Shown here: piece after piece, positions 13,260 through 27,900 of the stretch
Numbering within the stretch: position 1 is the stretch's first letter
Layout of the letters: each line of letters opens with the position of its first letter
Source: Rhopalosiphum padi
Taxonomy: Eukaryota; Arthropoda; Insecta; Hemiptera; Aphididae
Reading direction: 5' to 3'
NCBI RefSeq assembly: GCF_020882245.1
Contig: NC_083597.1
Span: 27,630,652 to 27,694,651, forward strand
Length of the DNA stretch: 64,000 nucleotides
The notes under the pieces: model-generated
Database searches by the model: none
What the model saw: the letters and a program-made list of their open reading frames with translations, nothing else
What the model was told of the DNA's origin: nothing
Position numbers and translations under genes: made by a program

Positions 13260-13560
13260 TTAAGTAAATTTTAGAATCGTTTATCTCGACATGTTTGATA
13301 TATCAATTATTATTTATTATACTATATTATTTGTTATACATTATATTATCATACATTATTATTAAATTAAATCAATACATTACATTTAAAACAAGTAATA
13401 AATAGTAACATATTAAAATTTAATTATCCCCTTAAGCATAGCTTGTGGTAGGATAATTGAGTTGTTTTATAGATTACATATTAATACATTTTAATTACAT
13501 TTTTTTTTCTTCATAACATTGTATTTGATTTACTATTACATAAGATTACATAAGATAAAA
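13260..13560 (-). repeat. LINE-like 3' tail, copy 1
   Basis: On the minus strand it reads CCTACCACAAGCTATGCTTAAGG followed by AT-rich DNA. The same block (CCCATCACAAGCAATAGCTTAAAGG) occurs at about 39320-39350, also on the minus strand. The arrangement of a short conserved block then an AT-rich end resembles the 3' untranslated region of aphid LINE elements. Neither copy has a reverse-transcriptase frame attached, so both would be 5'-truncated insertions. The class assignment is inference. Confidence 0.4.
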
Positions 13561-14631
13561 ATAAAATACAAAAGAACCTACAAATTAAAGTTCGCTTAAC
13601 AACATATTATAAATTACATATTACATTTTATAAAGGTATTTACAAATTATTACATTTTTTTTATATCCACTATGTCCGATGATTTTAAAATCAGATCAAA
13701 GCGCGGTACCTAAAGCACAATATTAGTTCAAAAAAACTTTAAGTTAGTTATGCAACATTTATAGAAGTTGTTTTGAACAATATTTTTAAATATAATAGCA
13801 TACACGTTGACATTAGAAGTAATTCTAATAGACAATAGTACACTTAAATAGTGTGATGATAATTTTCCTGTTTAAAATCGGGAAACTTTCAAAAAATTGT
13901 AACCAATAAAATTATAATTTTTTACTCTTGAACTGACATAGACTCATAGGAAGAACAACTAAGTAGGTAAATCAAAGTTAAAACTAAAATCTTTAGAAAC
14001 AGCACAAAACCATAACATAGTATATGACGAATTTTACAACAAATAAAATACTATTATTGATAAATTCTAAAATGGTTTTAGGTTTTTTGAAAGGTAAAAT
14101 TGAATATTATTAATAAAAACATTATATTTAACTATAGAATAAATTGAACCATACAAAACGCTCTTAGTTTGGAAAATTCTGTGTTAAGTTTCCGGTAAAT
14201 TAAAATTTTTAAAAATCATGAAATTATTTATTTTAATGGCTTTTTAATGTTTACATTGGAATATAATGATAGAAATTATTACTCGTTAAATTATAAGTAC
14301 CACTGTATCAGTATTATTGAATTTATGACACATATTACATATTACCAACATAAATAAAATTATATAATATTATGTATGTATAATTTAATTGTGGGTTTTA
14401 GGTAACATGGCCTTAGATTTTAGTTTTGCACTCAAGTCCCATCTGCACTAATCATATGGAACATCTCTAAGCGGAACTTAGTTATTAATGTAAAATACAA
14501 TTTTCCAAATATTTGACACATCACACACACCAAATTCACAATAACAATTTTCAAGATTTATACTTTATAGTTTGGTGATTGTTTAAGCAACAATTATTAT
14601 CGTATTGAATAATTTTATAATTTATGTACTA
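13561..14631. other. AT-rich intergenic DNA, nothing recognised
   Basis: There are no open frames of interest and no element ends before the pogo-like MITE at 14632. Confidence 0.5.
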
Positions 14632-14793
14632 CAGTAAGACTTTCGTTAACGGTCACCTCTATGTAACGGTTAGGTTTTTTGGACCCATCAAGTGTTGTGC
14701 CATGTATTGTCACCTCTATATATAGGACGGCCACCTCTAAATAGCGGTCATTATTTATGGTCCTTTCGGTGACCGTTAATTAAAGTTTCACTG
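14632..14793. mobile_element. Pogo/Tigger-like MITE, 162 bp, TA target-site duplication
   Basis: The left end is CAGTAAGACTTTCGTTAACG. The right end, read on the minus strand, is CAGTGAAACTTTAATTAACG followed by GTCACC, and the left end also continues to GTCACC. The terminal inverted repeats are about 27 bp with few mismatches, and both flanks are TA. The CAGTRARACTTxxxTTAACGG terminus and TA duplication are typical of the pogo branch of Tc1/mariner. The interior has 'cacctctat' repeats and no coding capacity. Autonomous relatives must supply transposase. Confidence 0.75.
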
Positions 14794-15899
14794 TACTAAG
14801 AACTACGAGTACAAACTACAAACATAATTATTCAGTATTTTTGTAACATTTATAAAACTGAAAATAAATAAAATTATAATATACGCAAATAGAATTTTAT
14901 TTTTATTTATTTATGAAATCATAAGACTTCACTAAACATCATTATAGTGCTATTAAAAGCATATTTTGTTTTTAAATTACGAAATCGTTTAAAACTACAA
15001 TAATAATAATTAAACAACGTTTTGAAAGTACCTTTTTGGGTATTAACGATTCGTTTCGCATACTATTATATTGTATACACTGAAATTACTTTGTTTACAC
15101 TCCATATAACATCAACGTTTCACATTAACTCTGTCGTATATTCATTTTAAAAGCAAATAAATCTTACTCTTGGGATCAAATAATTAAACAGATGTGCTTG
15201 TACAGTTGGCCTTAATTTATATTCATTTTATCAGAAAAAAAAATAATAATACCTCGATATGTGTTCTTTTTTGTAATGATAAATAATATATTTAACTTAT
15301 GGTGTAAACTATAGAAAACTAGAAACCATTAGGTATTTAAAATCCTAATGCTGGTTTTCAATAGTTAATAGTTGGTAATATATATTTTCGTATACAAACT
15401 AGTGCTTAAAATTTTTAACCCTGAGCATAGATATCGTATAATATATAATAAAATCAGTTCTTTTTAGTCCTATTAGGTATATAAATTGTATGACCATGGA
15501 ATTATAAATAAAATAGTTAATTAGTATAGGATGAAACATTATGCTATCATTTTAATTTTTAAAAGAATATTTTCAGACCAGCTTTATCAGTTATAGGTAC
15601 TTGACTAACATTCAGATTTGACCGATATATTATAACATATTAATTGGAAACTTATAACTTATTCATTCTAATAAGAATTTTTTAATAAACTAACAATATT
15701 ATTCCAAATAATTATCCAGATAAAAGATTATAAAATACTTAAAATACTTGTATTATAATACGATAATTTTTTTTTACTGATATTTTTTGGTTAGTGAATA
15801 ATAAAAACAAACATAATAGACTTAACATTATAAACAAAATTACGAATTTAATGTAGGATAAAACTATTAAATTCATGTCCACCTAATAATAAATTGAAT
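14794..15899. other. AT-rich intergenic DNA, nothing recognised
   Basis: It contains short homopolymer and TAA runs only. No exon-like stretch or element ends are seen. Confidence 0.5.
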
Positions 15900-15967
15900 C
15901 AAGCACGTATAAAAAAAATAAAAATTTCGGGGGGTTAACCCCAAAAACCTCCCTGTATACGTGCCTG
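15900..15967. mobile_element. 68-bp miniature hAT-like relic
   Basis: The ends are inverted: left CAAGCACGTATA, right (minus strand) CAGGCACGTATACAG. Between them lie only an A-run and a block 'aaatttcggggggttaaccc'. The flanks aattgaat (15892-15899) and cattaaat (15968-15975) agree at 6 of 8 positions, consistent with an old 8-bp duplication. A related block, without clear ends, occurs at 26288-26330. Confidence 0.5.
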
Positions 15968-18900
15968 CATTAAATAAATACAATTTTACGCTTGGTAGTC
16001 CAGCGGATAATGTATTTAGTAGTATGTTGTAATGATCGTAATGAATACATTATACATATTAAATTGTGTAACTATAGTCAACCATCTATGTTGTAGCTAT
16101 TTTCTTGTGAATTATTTTCAACCGACCTTAAATTTATCATCTGATATATTTCCTAAAAAGCATTACACTAACATTCTTTTGCGGTTATTGTTGACATATT
16201 ATTAAAGGCAATGTACATTTTATCTTTTTATTATTATTATTATTATTTAGTTTCCATTTTTAATCAAAGTCACTTATGATCGATATGTCATGATGACGTA
16301 TTGATACATCGGTATAAAAATAATAATAAAAATAAGAAAGGAAAAATCACGCAGAAAAGTAAATAAAAAAAATCCTGAGTTATGGATTTTTGACGTATTC
16401 TAAACTAATAACGTTTTCTACCATACCTGCTTGTATCAACAGATAATAATTATTATTGACAATTTTAGCATCATGAATCACCAGGAATACTGGGTATCTA
16501 AGGTGGAACTGTGGAAGTGGTATGAGAGAAGTATCATCAAGACATTTTCTATACCATAAAATAACAAAACTATTTCAGATAACATAAACGTTATAATAAA
16601 AATTAAGTATAAGTAGGGTCTCGTATTTTAACATGAAATTTTTATTTTAAGCAATTATCATGAATATAATAACAATATCTCACCAAAAATGTCTTTGTAA
16701 TTTCATAATTTAACTATTTAGATTCCATTATGAAAAGTTATAATATTTCGTTTCAGATGTAAATAAGGAACCGGTGTTTTTAATATAGTATATAACTGGA
16801 AATTGGTTTTAGTTTAAATAATTTATTACACACTATTACGATAGTTAAAAATAATAATTAAATAATTAATGAACGATACTTCGAGAAAAAAATTATTAAA
16901 GCGTAAATTTTAAATCTTTTTATTTTTTTATTATCGAGAAAATGTTGTATATTGGGTGTAGTGATTTTTTGTACACTTGAATTTCTATGTTAAATTTTTA
17001 GGAATTATTAGGTATGGTATTATGTCATGATACAATACGTATTATTATTTTTAACACATATATTGTTAATGATTAGTTTAATTTAAAACAATACTCAAGT
17101 ATAGTTGTTATAAATTAGTCCACTTAAAAATAAGCCTAAAAATAATTGCATGTAACATTTTATATATTTTTTAAATGTATATTCAAAATCAATTTCGAAA
17201 AATTCACAAGTATTAGTTATAAATTTAAACTCCAAGAAAAAAAATATGAAATTGTGATTCTCTGCAATTAATCTTTGCGCATATACCACCTAATGTAGGA
17301 ATTTAATTTTCCGTTTTCCATTATTATGTAAGCCTTACGACGAGCGGATATATTATATTATTTTACATAGTGTTCAAACGTATTTATATAATATACAATA
17401 TATTATATGTAAAAAAAAAAGGAATAACATAAAAATGTAAGTGTTTAAAAATGATACCGTTTTTCTTATGGTTTGCCGGACTTAATCTCCATAGAAACAA
17501 TACTATGTAGGTATCGAATTTCTGTTGAGCACGGAATTCTCGGACTAATAAATGGGGTTGGTTTGGTGCGATGAAAAACTAGTGGTAAATAAAAAAGTAT
17601 AAAGCAGCATAAAATTCAAGAAAAAAAAAAGGTAAAAGGAAAACGTGTTTCATGGAGAAAAATAATGAACGCAAGCATCGTTGTAAGGAGTACTCGGTGA
17701 AATTTAGATTTACAACAAAGGCAGCGTACGTAGGACGTATCTTCCGCACTCGTTATCTGTTATAATATTTCCATATCATTGCCTTTTTGTTTTCGCTATT
17801 TGCAATTCCCCTTTTGCCTACGTATTCAGTCGTAAAGATTGCGAACCCGAGAACGGGTAATCGACATTTCTCATGGAATACATTTTGCTAATGTCTAACC
17901 AATCGAACATAGTGAACACATTTATCATCTTAGTGCCTATATAGGAATCGCTTTCCCACGTATCAGGTTATTCTAAACATTTACGAACGCCTATAATCAA
18001 TGGGATTTATTTATAATTCAACACGATTATGGGTAATGTAATTTTGTGTTGTGAATTATTATCACTCATTTGTATAAAACGTATTAATAACTTCAATTTA
18101 AACAGATACTTTTGTACGGTTAATAAGTATTTTAAGTTTAAACCATACAAAAATATTTAAGTGAAATTTTTAGCTATGCAATCTTTTTTTAATTATAATT
18201 AACCTTAAGTTAAATATTCAAGGTTATGTTTAATATTACGATTAAATATTAATTATTATACATTTTATTGATACATTTTGTATTTTAGCTAGAAAATAAA
18301 AAGGAATATAATTATAATAACAATAAAATATTTGATAATATTATAATATTTTATATATATTAATTAATAATAATACATTTATTTTGTTTAAAATATAATT
18401 AAACCATTTAGTATGAAATTTTTACAATTGATATTCCATCAATTAATTAAGTTTATTTGGTTCCTAAGAAAATATTACTTTACAAATGTTTATCAATCTT
18501 AACATCATGCATTCATGCCAGACATATTATACTAAAGTCGATACAATAATAATAAATTATGTGACAACATGATTGTATTTTCTGAAGGGTTCCTCGTTTA
18601 CCCATAAAAATGAGTTTTCCTTTTATATTAGAAAATTTCGACATTTTTATTTTTATTTTACATATTATTGTTGAATTTAATAAATAATAAAATGATAAAC
18701 TACAGAGAATAATATTTGGTGAATTACAAATAATTTAAAAATCATTATATGTTGTTTATTATTATTATCTATTAAATAACACCTGAATTGATAATACATT
18801 ATTTCTAATATATTTTTAATATGGATATTATTTATTTTATTTACTTATACTTCTTATTTTACTTATTTAAGGATATACACCGCGAACTTAAACATATGTA

Positions 18901-21900
18901 TAGAACATGAGAACAAAACCTTAAGTACCTACATAGATGTAGTTTACAGAACTGTGAAAACAAATTAAGAATACAATAAATCATAATTTTATACCATTTA
19001 AGGCCAATGAAAAATAAATCTCTAAACACAATACGTGATTATAAAAACTTATTTTAGGTTAAAATTTACATGTTTAATGAATACAAAGTTAGGACCGTTG
19101 CGTTGTTTCTTGTACTCCCTAAATCCAACTTTACATTGTAACTCATATATATACCTACATATAAACAAATAAATTACATATAACCATGTTATAAGTTAAA
19201 TTTGTTCTGTGTAATAGCCAAGAGCAGAAACACATTTATTTATTATGTTTTATCAATATATGCTGCATGATTACAAAATAGCCAATATTAGTATGTCTTC
19301 GAAAGTGAGAAACTAAATACAAAATAGAAAAAAAAATATATAAGTTTGTAATTGATTTCGGATGGTTTTAAAATAACTAAATCTGTGGTTGTATACTAAT
19401 ATTTTACATATTTATTAATTCATCTCACATATTTTAATGTAATGGAAAATAAATGACACGCTGCTTTAATAAAATAAGAATTATATATGATTTTATTTTT
19501 ATTATCCCCAAAATAATATTGATAAAAAAAGTTCAAAAACTAATCCCAAGACGCAGTTAAATATTTTATTTAGCTTGAATTAAAATTTTAATTGTAAATT
19601 ATAATAGGTATATAATAAATTTAATAATAATTATTACACTTGCCCTGGTTCTTGATGCTGCTGATGATAGATTTAGTATTATACAAATCGTTAAAAGTGT
19701 GTAATTTATTTACCTGGTTATGGAAAAGTATTTAAGAGTATTTACTATAGATTATACGTTAATCAATATTCGAAAACACAAAGTGTTGATGACAATAATT
19801 ATAAGATATTGATAATCACTAGCTAAGTTTTTTTTCTGTATTTATATTCGATTGTTTGTTACCTATTTCGTGAATGCATTTAATAGCTTAATAGTTATCG
19901 TAAATAACGATTTTTCGATTTTTTTGATTTTTTATTTAGAAAATAGAACCAAATATATTTATTAATTAAATTTTATGTTCAGTCATTTTAAATATTGATA
20001 TACTATAATTGCTGTTCTTACGACCAGAAAGTCGCTCTAAAAGACATTATGTTTTTTTTAATTTAGCTATTAAAGATTTTAGTTATTTTCTAACAATAAA
20101 ACGCGCAACACCGGCTTCATTAAGTACCTATGTCGGACTACTGGAAACTTGTGAGTTATGATTTATGAGTAATAACATAAATATTTGAATTAACAATAAT
20201 ATTTATTTTGTCCAGTATTGTGGTTTGTTTTTGAGAATTTGTAAAAATTTCAATATAATATATATTTCAATATTAATACCTTTATTTATTTCACAATTAT
20301 TCCAACAAAATGTTTATTTTTTTTTTACTCAATTATAAATTGCAAAATTGTAAATTGATATAGATTAGTTTTAAAATGTAAAAATACTTCACAACAAGGA
20401 TTAAGAGTATTATTTGAAGAAGAGCATAATTAACTGCTCTAATGCTATTTTATCATTTAAAGCTAATAGTTTATTATTCTCTTTTTCTTCTCTACTAAGA
20501 TGTTTTCAGATAAATGTTATTGGTATTCCTTATCTAAAAATAATTTTTCGAAATCATCAGTTTTTTATATGACTCTCAACAAGAATACTGATCTACATCT
20601 TACTAAAAAAAAAACATATATTCAATCCTGAATTAAATATTTTGGAATACATAATTAAATCGCCTATTTTTTTTCTTTGTGATATCCTTTTTCTAATTTA
20701 AGAGATTTATAATTTTTATGCAAGTCTAGTAATAAGTATACTTTTTTAAGTGAATAGGGTGTATTTTTTGGTGGTGAAATTAAAAATGAATATGAAAAGA
20801 GTGAAGAAATTACTATACTTCCAAATAACTTAATATATTGATAAGTTAAAAAAAAAATGCTGATTTTTGATTTGTTAGAACTTATAGCTAATATAATATA
20901 CTAAATTAAACATATTATTTTATAGATGTTGCACGGAACTTATGTAGAATCAGCAATAACACAAAATCATATTATACATAAATAAATAATATATTACAAT
21001 ATTTACTCAAAATTTTGAATTCAATTTGATTTGAAATAAATTATTTTTAGTTATCCCAATTGGATTAATTTGATGATGGTTTTAAAATGTATTTATGATA
21101 CAAAATATAGTTAAAAAGTTTTTTTTTGATTCACAAAATACACCAAATTTATTGTTAGTTTAAATTCAATATTACTATAAATATAAAAGTTTATTTTGGA
21201 AAGTTATTTTGATATTAATCATGTACATTTATATATTAATAATTTTTATTTTATTTTAATTGTATTTATTTTTGTTATTTACATAAATTAACAAAAGTGT
21301 ATCAAATCTAAATTCATGTATTTATAAAATTTACATTTATCTATAAACTTAAAGTTAAGTTATCGTTTAGATTCGTTTTAATTCAATTAGCTAATTAAAA
21401 TTTATTTTGATGATGTATTTTATATGTATAAGGCATAACTACTTTAATCCATCAGTAAGTTTATAACAAAGAGTTTAATCAAAGTTTTAATTAATACTTT
21501 ACTTGTTCATATCGTATCTATAAAAACTGTAAAATTGTTATAATGTCGTTATGTAGATTAGGAATATAAACGGGTGTTGTCACGTCAGTGTATTAACTAA
21601 TTGGTTCAGGTAGAGTTTATATTTATCGTCCTTTTTACATGCAAGGCGAAAAATCTGAACAGTAATATACAGAGACCGGGTGTTTGGCATAGGGTTCACT
21701 TCATCTTGCTCAGCTGTGTACAATTATAGTACTGTGTTAACAATTTTTGAGTTTAAAATCAATTATTATATACTTTAAAAATGATTTTGAACGATAAAAT
21801 AAAATATTATTTCAATATTTTTCAACAGTACATTTTATTTATCTTCTGAAAAACAATTAGAAAAATAGTTCAATTTTTATACCTAAGGAATTTAATACAA

Positions 21901-23947
21901 GGTTCTTCTTATATAGTTTATACTTAAAGTTTTTTTTTTTTTTTTTAAAGATAGATGCCTATATCGATTTATAGATATATTAAGTTTAAATTTAAAAGAA
22001 ATAAGATGTTAAAACGAAGAAATAAAGATATTAGTTATTTTGCTGTAATTTAAAATCATTTTTCGTTGGAATTTAGAATTTGTTCGTATATTATTATATT
22101 TTATTATATACAAAATAATATTTTGAAAACATTAGGGAAATAAGAGTAATTTAGAGTAATTGTGAGCTTTGTCTATTTATCGCTTTTGCTGTATAGGCAA
22201 TTATATATATTTATATAGTAATTGGTTAACAGACAGTGTCTGACAGTGAGACAGACTTTAACAATTTACACAGAATCATTTTTCGTAAGCAATGATTTAT
22301 CGGTGAATTCAAATTTAACACATGCATTATAGTGACTTTTTCCAAAAATTAGGTATATTCAACAATTATAAATGATTATAAATAGCTTAAAATCAGTTTT
22401 AATGTTTTAAAATTATAATGCTTAGAAAATGATAATTTAATAAATATCATTAAAATGTTTTAATTTTCTACGATTAATAATTTTTGAATAGTACGAAAAT
22501 AACGAAAATTGTTTTTGAATAAATAGTTATTATAAATTTGTATATCCAATGTCCTTAAACGTTTATAAAAAGAAAAACATTTTTTTTTTTTAACCTCTGC
22601 GAGAACAACTTATGGATTATTGAATTACATTTTTAAAATTCTTGAACTCAAACAAAAATTTAATAAATAAAAAATTTAAAAACACTAAAAACATTATTTA
22701 TTTATAATAACACAAAAATGTCCTCGAACAGATTTTTGTCAAAAGATTTTGACTCCCAAATGTATTAAATAAGAAAAATGTTGCTTCTATAGGAAACTGC
22801 TTAAGGTTGATGGTTGAAGCCTTTTTACTTCCCGCGAGGTAATGACAGCCTGCAAAAAACAAACAATTATAAAACAAATACAGTATTGGTTAATGCATAT
22901 CGAAATACAAAAATCACTTTAAATTAAACACCAAAAGCAGACTGAAGAACTTTAAGTCCTTCATTTGTTGAATAATCAATTTAGTAAAAATATGTTAATT
23001 ATTTATAGTTATTAAAATAGTTGTAAAACAATTGATTTTATGAAAATCACTTTAACCAACATCAACACCAATCATACAACATAAACATTGAAAAAAATAA
23101 CTAAGATGTTATCAACAGTAAAATATAAATTATATAAAATATTATATAAAATAATATCATCTAAAGCCTCAAACTTAATATTTTCAAAAATTTTCAAACT
23201 TATTCAAATACAAATGAGCTACTCTCAAAATTAACTTCCTTCATGTCTGAACTGAAAAATCTAACAACCCCTCTTATATACCTCCTGACTACTGTCATCA
23301 ACAAAGTTCTACTGAACAATGTCTAATAATACCAATAAATTATTTGAGAATTATTACAAAATGTAAATAAATAAATTAGTTTGTATATTTCAGAGATGTT
23401 ACTAATGAGTAGCTTCCTCTCTCATGTTTTCCAATAATTTAATATTTCTTTTCTTTTCTCTTGTAAAGTAATCTAATTTACTTGTTGTAATTTGTGATGT
23501 TATAAGTTTATAGACTGTAAATATCTGTTTTATTTGAATAAAAATATAAAAAATAATTCATATGATACATTTATAAATATATTATATTGTATACCGTTTA
23601 ATGTTTATGAATTTATTTAAAAGCAAACATTCTTAATAAATCTATGATATTATATTTTATTTGTTTGATTATTATCAATTGTGTATTGATTTTTGTTACA
23701 CGAGTACCTACTTTAATTTGAAGTCTCAATAACTGAAATGTACTTTATATAATATATTAAGTACCGAGTACCTATATAACGAGTAACGACTAGTAAGTAC
23801 CTATTCTATATTATTTATATTATTAGTAAGTCGTATATAATTTAATATTTATCTAAAAATGAACTAAAATCTGTATTTTAATGATTTTTGTTCTGTGGTA
23901 TTTACTATTTACATTATACTACACACATAAAAAGAAATTATATTACT
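15968..23947. other. 8-kb gene-free stretch
   Basis: It is AT-rich with (ATT)n near 16226-16247 and a T-run at 21931-21947. Less AT-rich patches at 17460-17960 and 21590-21730 contain CpG but no frame that I recognise. The 23210-23560 patch ends in an A-rich tail after AATAAA-like words and could be a retroelement 3' end, unproven. Short frames such as 17095-17289 minus have low-complexity composition and no family resemblance. Confidence 0.4.
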
Positions 23948-24366
23948 AGGTGATTTTTTTATTAAACACTCATTATTTAAAAATTTGAAAACATTTTTTT
24001 ACATAATATCTAGTCAAAATAAAACAAGATTTAAAAAAAATTAATTTTTAATATTTTTCATTGTTACAATTTTTTAAGTATTTAAAGTTTAGGTGAGCGG
24101 AGTAGTAGATCGACGTTTTTCGGGGTATTTATACGTCTTCACTTCACTCATCTAAACTTTAAATACTTATAATTATTCATAAACTACTCGTATGAATTTT
24201 GATTCAAAAAAGTAAAAATATAATGAAAAATATTGAAAAATATCTTATTTAAAAAAAAAAAAAATTATGTATTTTTATTTTGAACAGAAATTATGTGAAA
24301 TAATATTTTTTTAAAACATTTATATATTTTGAAATATTGAGTGTTTTTCGATGAAATAATCGCTCT
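23948..24366. mobile_element. Foldback/MITE-type palindromic element, about 420 bp
   Basis: The stretch is an imperfect palindrome centred near 24123. The inner stem pairs 'aagtatttaaagtttaggtg' (from 24076) with 'tctaaactttaaatactt' (24151-24168). The middle pairs 'aatatttttcatt' (24049-24061) with its inverse near 24220-24232. The outer parts pair 'aaacactcattattt' (23964-23978) with 'aaatattgagtgttt' (24332-24346). Loop DNA has cgacgttttt then cggggtattt. There is no coding capacity. I could not define a convincing target-site duplication, so the exact ends are uncertain by several bases. Confidence 0.6.
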
Positions 24367-24439
24367 GTATAATATCAAATTAAAATAATAATAATTATTA
24401 TTATTGTAATGTAATAAATATAATATTTTGCATTTACAT

Positions 24440-24960
24440 TTTAAAGAATATGTTTATTGTCGAATGTTCATCAAAGAATCATTTGGCCTACAAGTTTCTT
24501 GAACCTAAATAATATAACAGACACACGTGGTAGTGCGGTGTGTGACATTGAATTGGATCGAATTACGTCAGGGATAACTGGATTATGTTTTAATGTGTAT
24601 ATACGTTTTGTGAAATATAATTATATTATCTGCTACGTTTATGTTTGTAAAAATAATCATAGGCGGTAGGTATAGGTAGGTAGGTACTTCTATGGTTCCG
24701 TTTCAAACACATGGTCCGTTAGCAGCTACGCCTAAGTGATAATCTGCCATACACTCGATTGCGATATTTTTTCTTTCTATCTTTTTTTGTTCGGCGGAAT
24801 AATCACAATAGCTATCTGTTTCAATCGAGCACACCCGCGCGACGGCAGACAGTTGATCGCTTCACCTGCTAACACGATCGAACAAAAATTGACGACATTG
24901 CAGGATATAATAATATATAATAGGTACCTATATTATTTTCATTTAAAATGTAAATTACAG
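24440..24960. other. Less AT-rich island, possible promoter or unrecognised exon
   Basis: Base composition changes sharply here (CpG-bearing words such as cgcgcgacgg and cacgtggtag). A (GGTA)n-like tract sits at 24667-24690. The plus-strand frames 24457-24669 and 24736-24963 do not resemble any family I know. Aphid promoters are often local GC islands, so an unseen first exon is possible. Confidence 0.25.
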
Positions 24961-27900
24961 TAGCCAGGTATTGGGTAACGACACAAGATACATAAACGTG
25001 AGGAAAGTTAAATTTTCCACCAGACCGTTGTAAGCTATATATTATTATTTATTATATTATGTATAATACTATAATATACTATATTATCTATGTATTATAC
25101 GTATATAAAACATATTGATGTAAAATAATATAATAATTCGATTAGGTAAAAGAAAAAACGTATAGCTTTTGTACTAAAACGTTTTTCATTTTATTTAGTT
25201 CCAATGAGTACCAATAATTGACACAGTACTTCTCGAAAAACGATTTGCTAGACAAAATAATTGTAAGAGATTTACGTGACTAAATTAAAAGGCACGACGG
25301 AAATGCTTTTGGATTTTATCCTTGTTAAAATAATTTTTCCTCAGCCGTTGTAAACTTTGTTGTTATCGATAATAACTTGTAATGAAATCTATAAATACTT
25401 ATGAAATGTAAATATACAACATAAAATATGTACCAAAGTATATTAATATTTTTATGATATTATAAGAAAAATTTATTTGGGAATATGGGGTACCTATTGA
25501 CGATATTGTATTTAAGTTTTAAGAAATTTTACATTGCAAATAATTTTGTAGCGTTATTTATAGAAAAAAAAATAATAACATAAATTTAAAATTTAAAATA
25601 ACTATAAATAGCTCAAAAGAATCAAAATATTTGTGCGAGATTGGCAAACATAAATATTCGGTAAAAATGTCAAGTATTTACGGTTATTCTGTTTTGAATA
25701 ACAACAAAAAACAAAAATCATTTAAAAATAACTACAATAATTAGTAGTTAGGTAAATATCCAATGCCATTAACATTTTAACAGTAAAAAAAAATCAATGC
25801 AAATTTCCCGTAAACTTTTTATTTTTGTAATAGGTGTGTTATAATTTAATAATAAAATAAAATGTATTAATAGCATATAGTTGTAGATAATAAAATATAT
25901 TATATATTATGGTAATACATTATTAGTAGTTGTGGGTATGTTGAACTTTTACGTTTTAAGTTTATATTATCAATTATTCCATTTTATTGATATGTTACGT
26001 ATGTTCACATCGTTAAGACGTTTAATTCGAGGTGTCCCATACTAATTTTTTCGGTAAAAAAATTATTCGTAAATTTTCGCTGTAAAAATTTACTGAGCTT
26101 ACAAACCTCTGGGTCTATCGTCTATGGTATAAGCCCCTGTTATAGGCATACTGCATAGACTACCATTAGTTCAGCCATGCTCACTATCTTAATAGTTCAG
26201 CTAGTTTTTTGTTCAAAAGACCATAGTGCATAAAAAATATACATATATTTAACATATAAAAATAAATTTAGGAGGAAGAAGAAATTTCGGGGAGGGTTAA
26301 AACCCTAGAACCCTACCCATGTGTACTCCACTAGTGGCCGATGTCTGCAGACCGTATTTTCGTTTTGGTTACATGGTATCCGCATCACAATAATTAATAA
26401 CTATCGGTACATTTTTTTGGAACTACATGTAGAGCTTGAATTTAGTGGCAGTATAATTATAATACAAACAAAAAAATATCTAAATACATTGAATAATAAT
26501 ACAAAAAAAAAAAAGCCCAAAGTATTAAATGTATAAATATAGGTAAGTTCTTCTAAAACACTAAAAAAATAAACAAATTGAAAGAAAAGAAAAAATGCAA
26601 TTGATGTAAATACTCAAAAATTTAACTAAAAATGAGTTAGAATATAAAGTAATTGTACTATAGTTAAATATGTTTAAAATTTAAAAAAAAGTTTGTAAAT
26701 AGAATAATTTTTAATCATAATTAAAATTTATAACTAAATAAAGTAAACTTATCTATTTACATATCATTATGTTTTCACGCCTATTTGTTTTCAAAACTTT
26801 ATAATTTTATCAACAATAGTAGTTACTTTCTCAAAACGTATTATTTTAAGTTACTAGAAAATAAAAGCTAATAGTAACCATAAAGAAACTTTAATGGATC
26901 GTATTCACATGTAAGTATATGTAACTATGTAAGTGCTAAAACTTGTTACTGCAAGTCAAACTCTGATGTTTTTTTACCTTCTACTATGACATATTTTATT
27001 TTTTATCTCTCCGACCTAATGTAATATTGTGTACATATATATAGAAATAACATTACTCAATGTAACTCAAGTGAATATTGACTACATAACATCAACTTAC
27101 AGACAAAGTCACGGTAAAAAACCTTAACATCAACAACACGCACATATAGAATCACCATAACAATTTATCCTTTCAGTAAATACTATTGGCAATTGACAAT
27201 GATTGAAAGTGATTGTAGGTGCTTCTGAAAATTATTGGGAATTCCTAAATGGTCATAGGAACGGCACCATCCCAGGGAACGATAATAATAAAACGTAAAT
27301 ATTTATGTTATTTTTTGTTACTTATAATAGGTATTTTATAATTTTAAGTTAAAATTAAATATTGAAATATTATTTTAATATAACAGAGCAGATATAATAC
27401 TATGTCTGTACAATTTTATTAGTCAGTAAAATTCAATGTGAATCGTTTCAGTTTTATGAAAAATAACTATTATTAATCTTAAATTGGTTGACAAAGTAGG
27501 TAAGCAACTCTATCCAAAGCATGTATTGGCATTTGAAACTTGCGTATTTAATTTTCAAGATAGGCAATACCTATAACACTATTAAACTGATAAAACCTAC
27601 AGCACTAACAGTCATTCAGAGCCCGTCATAATAGCATCGGTGCATAAAGTCTTATATAAGTTTGAGCTCTTATAAAATGCAGTACAATAAGTATTGTGAA
27701 TTGTATAAAAAATTTTAAAACTGTCAACAAAAATACAAAAGAAAAAAAATGACCTAACATTAAACAAAATAAAATGTTTGTAAAATGCTACCAGCAACAA
27801 GGATTTCAACTTTGTACATTTAATTTTTGTGTATCCGTTAAATAATTAAATAAATAATCTTAACTGTTTTTTTTTTAAATACTGGAACTTTACAGACAAA

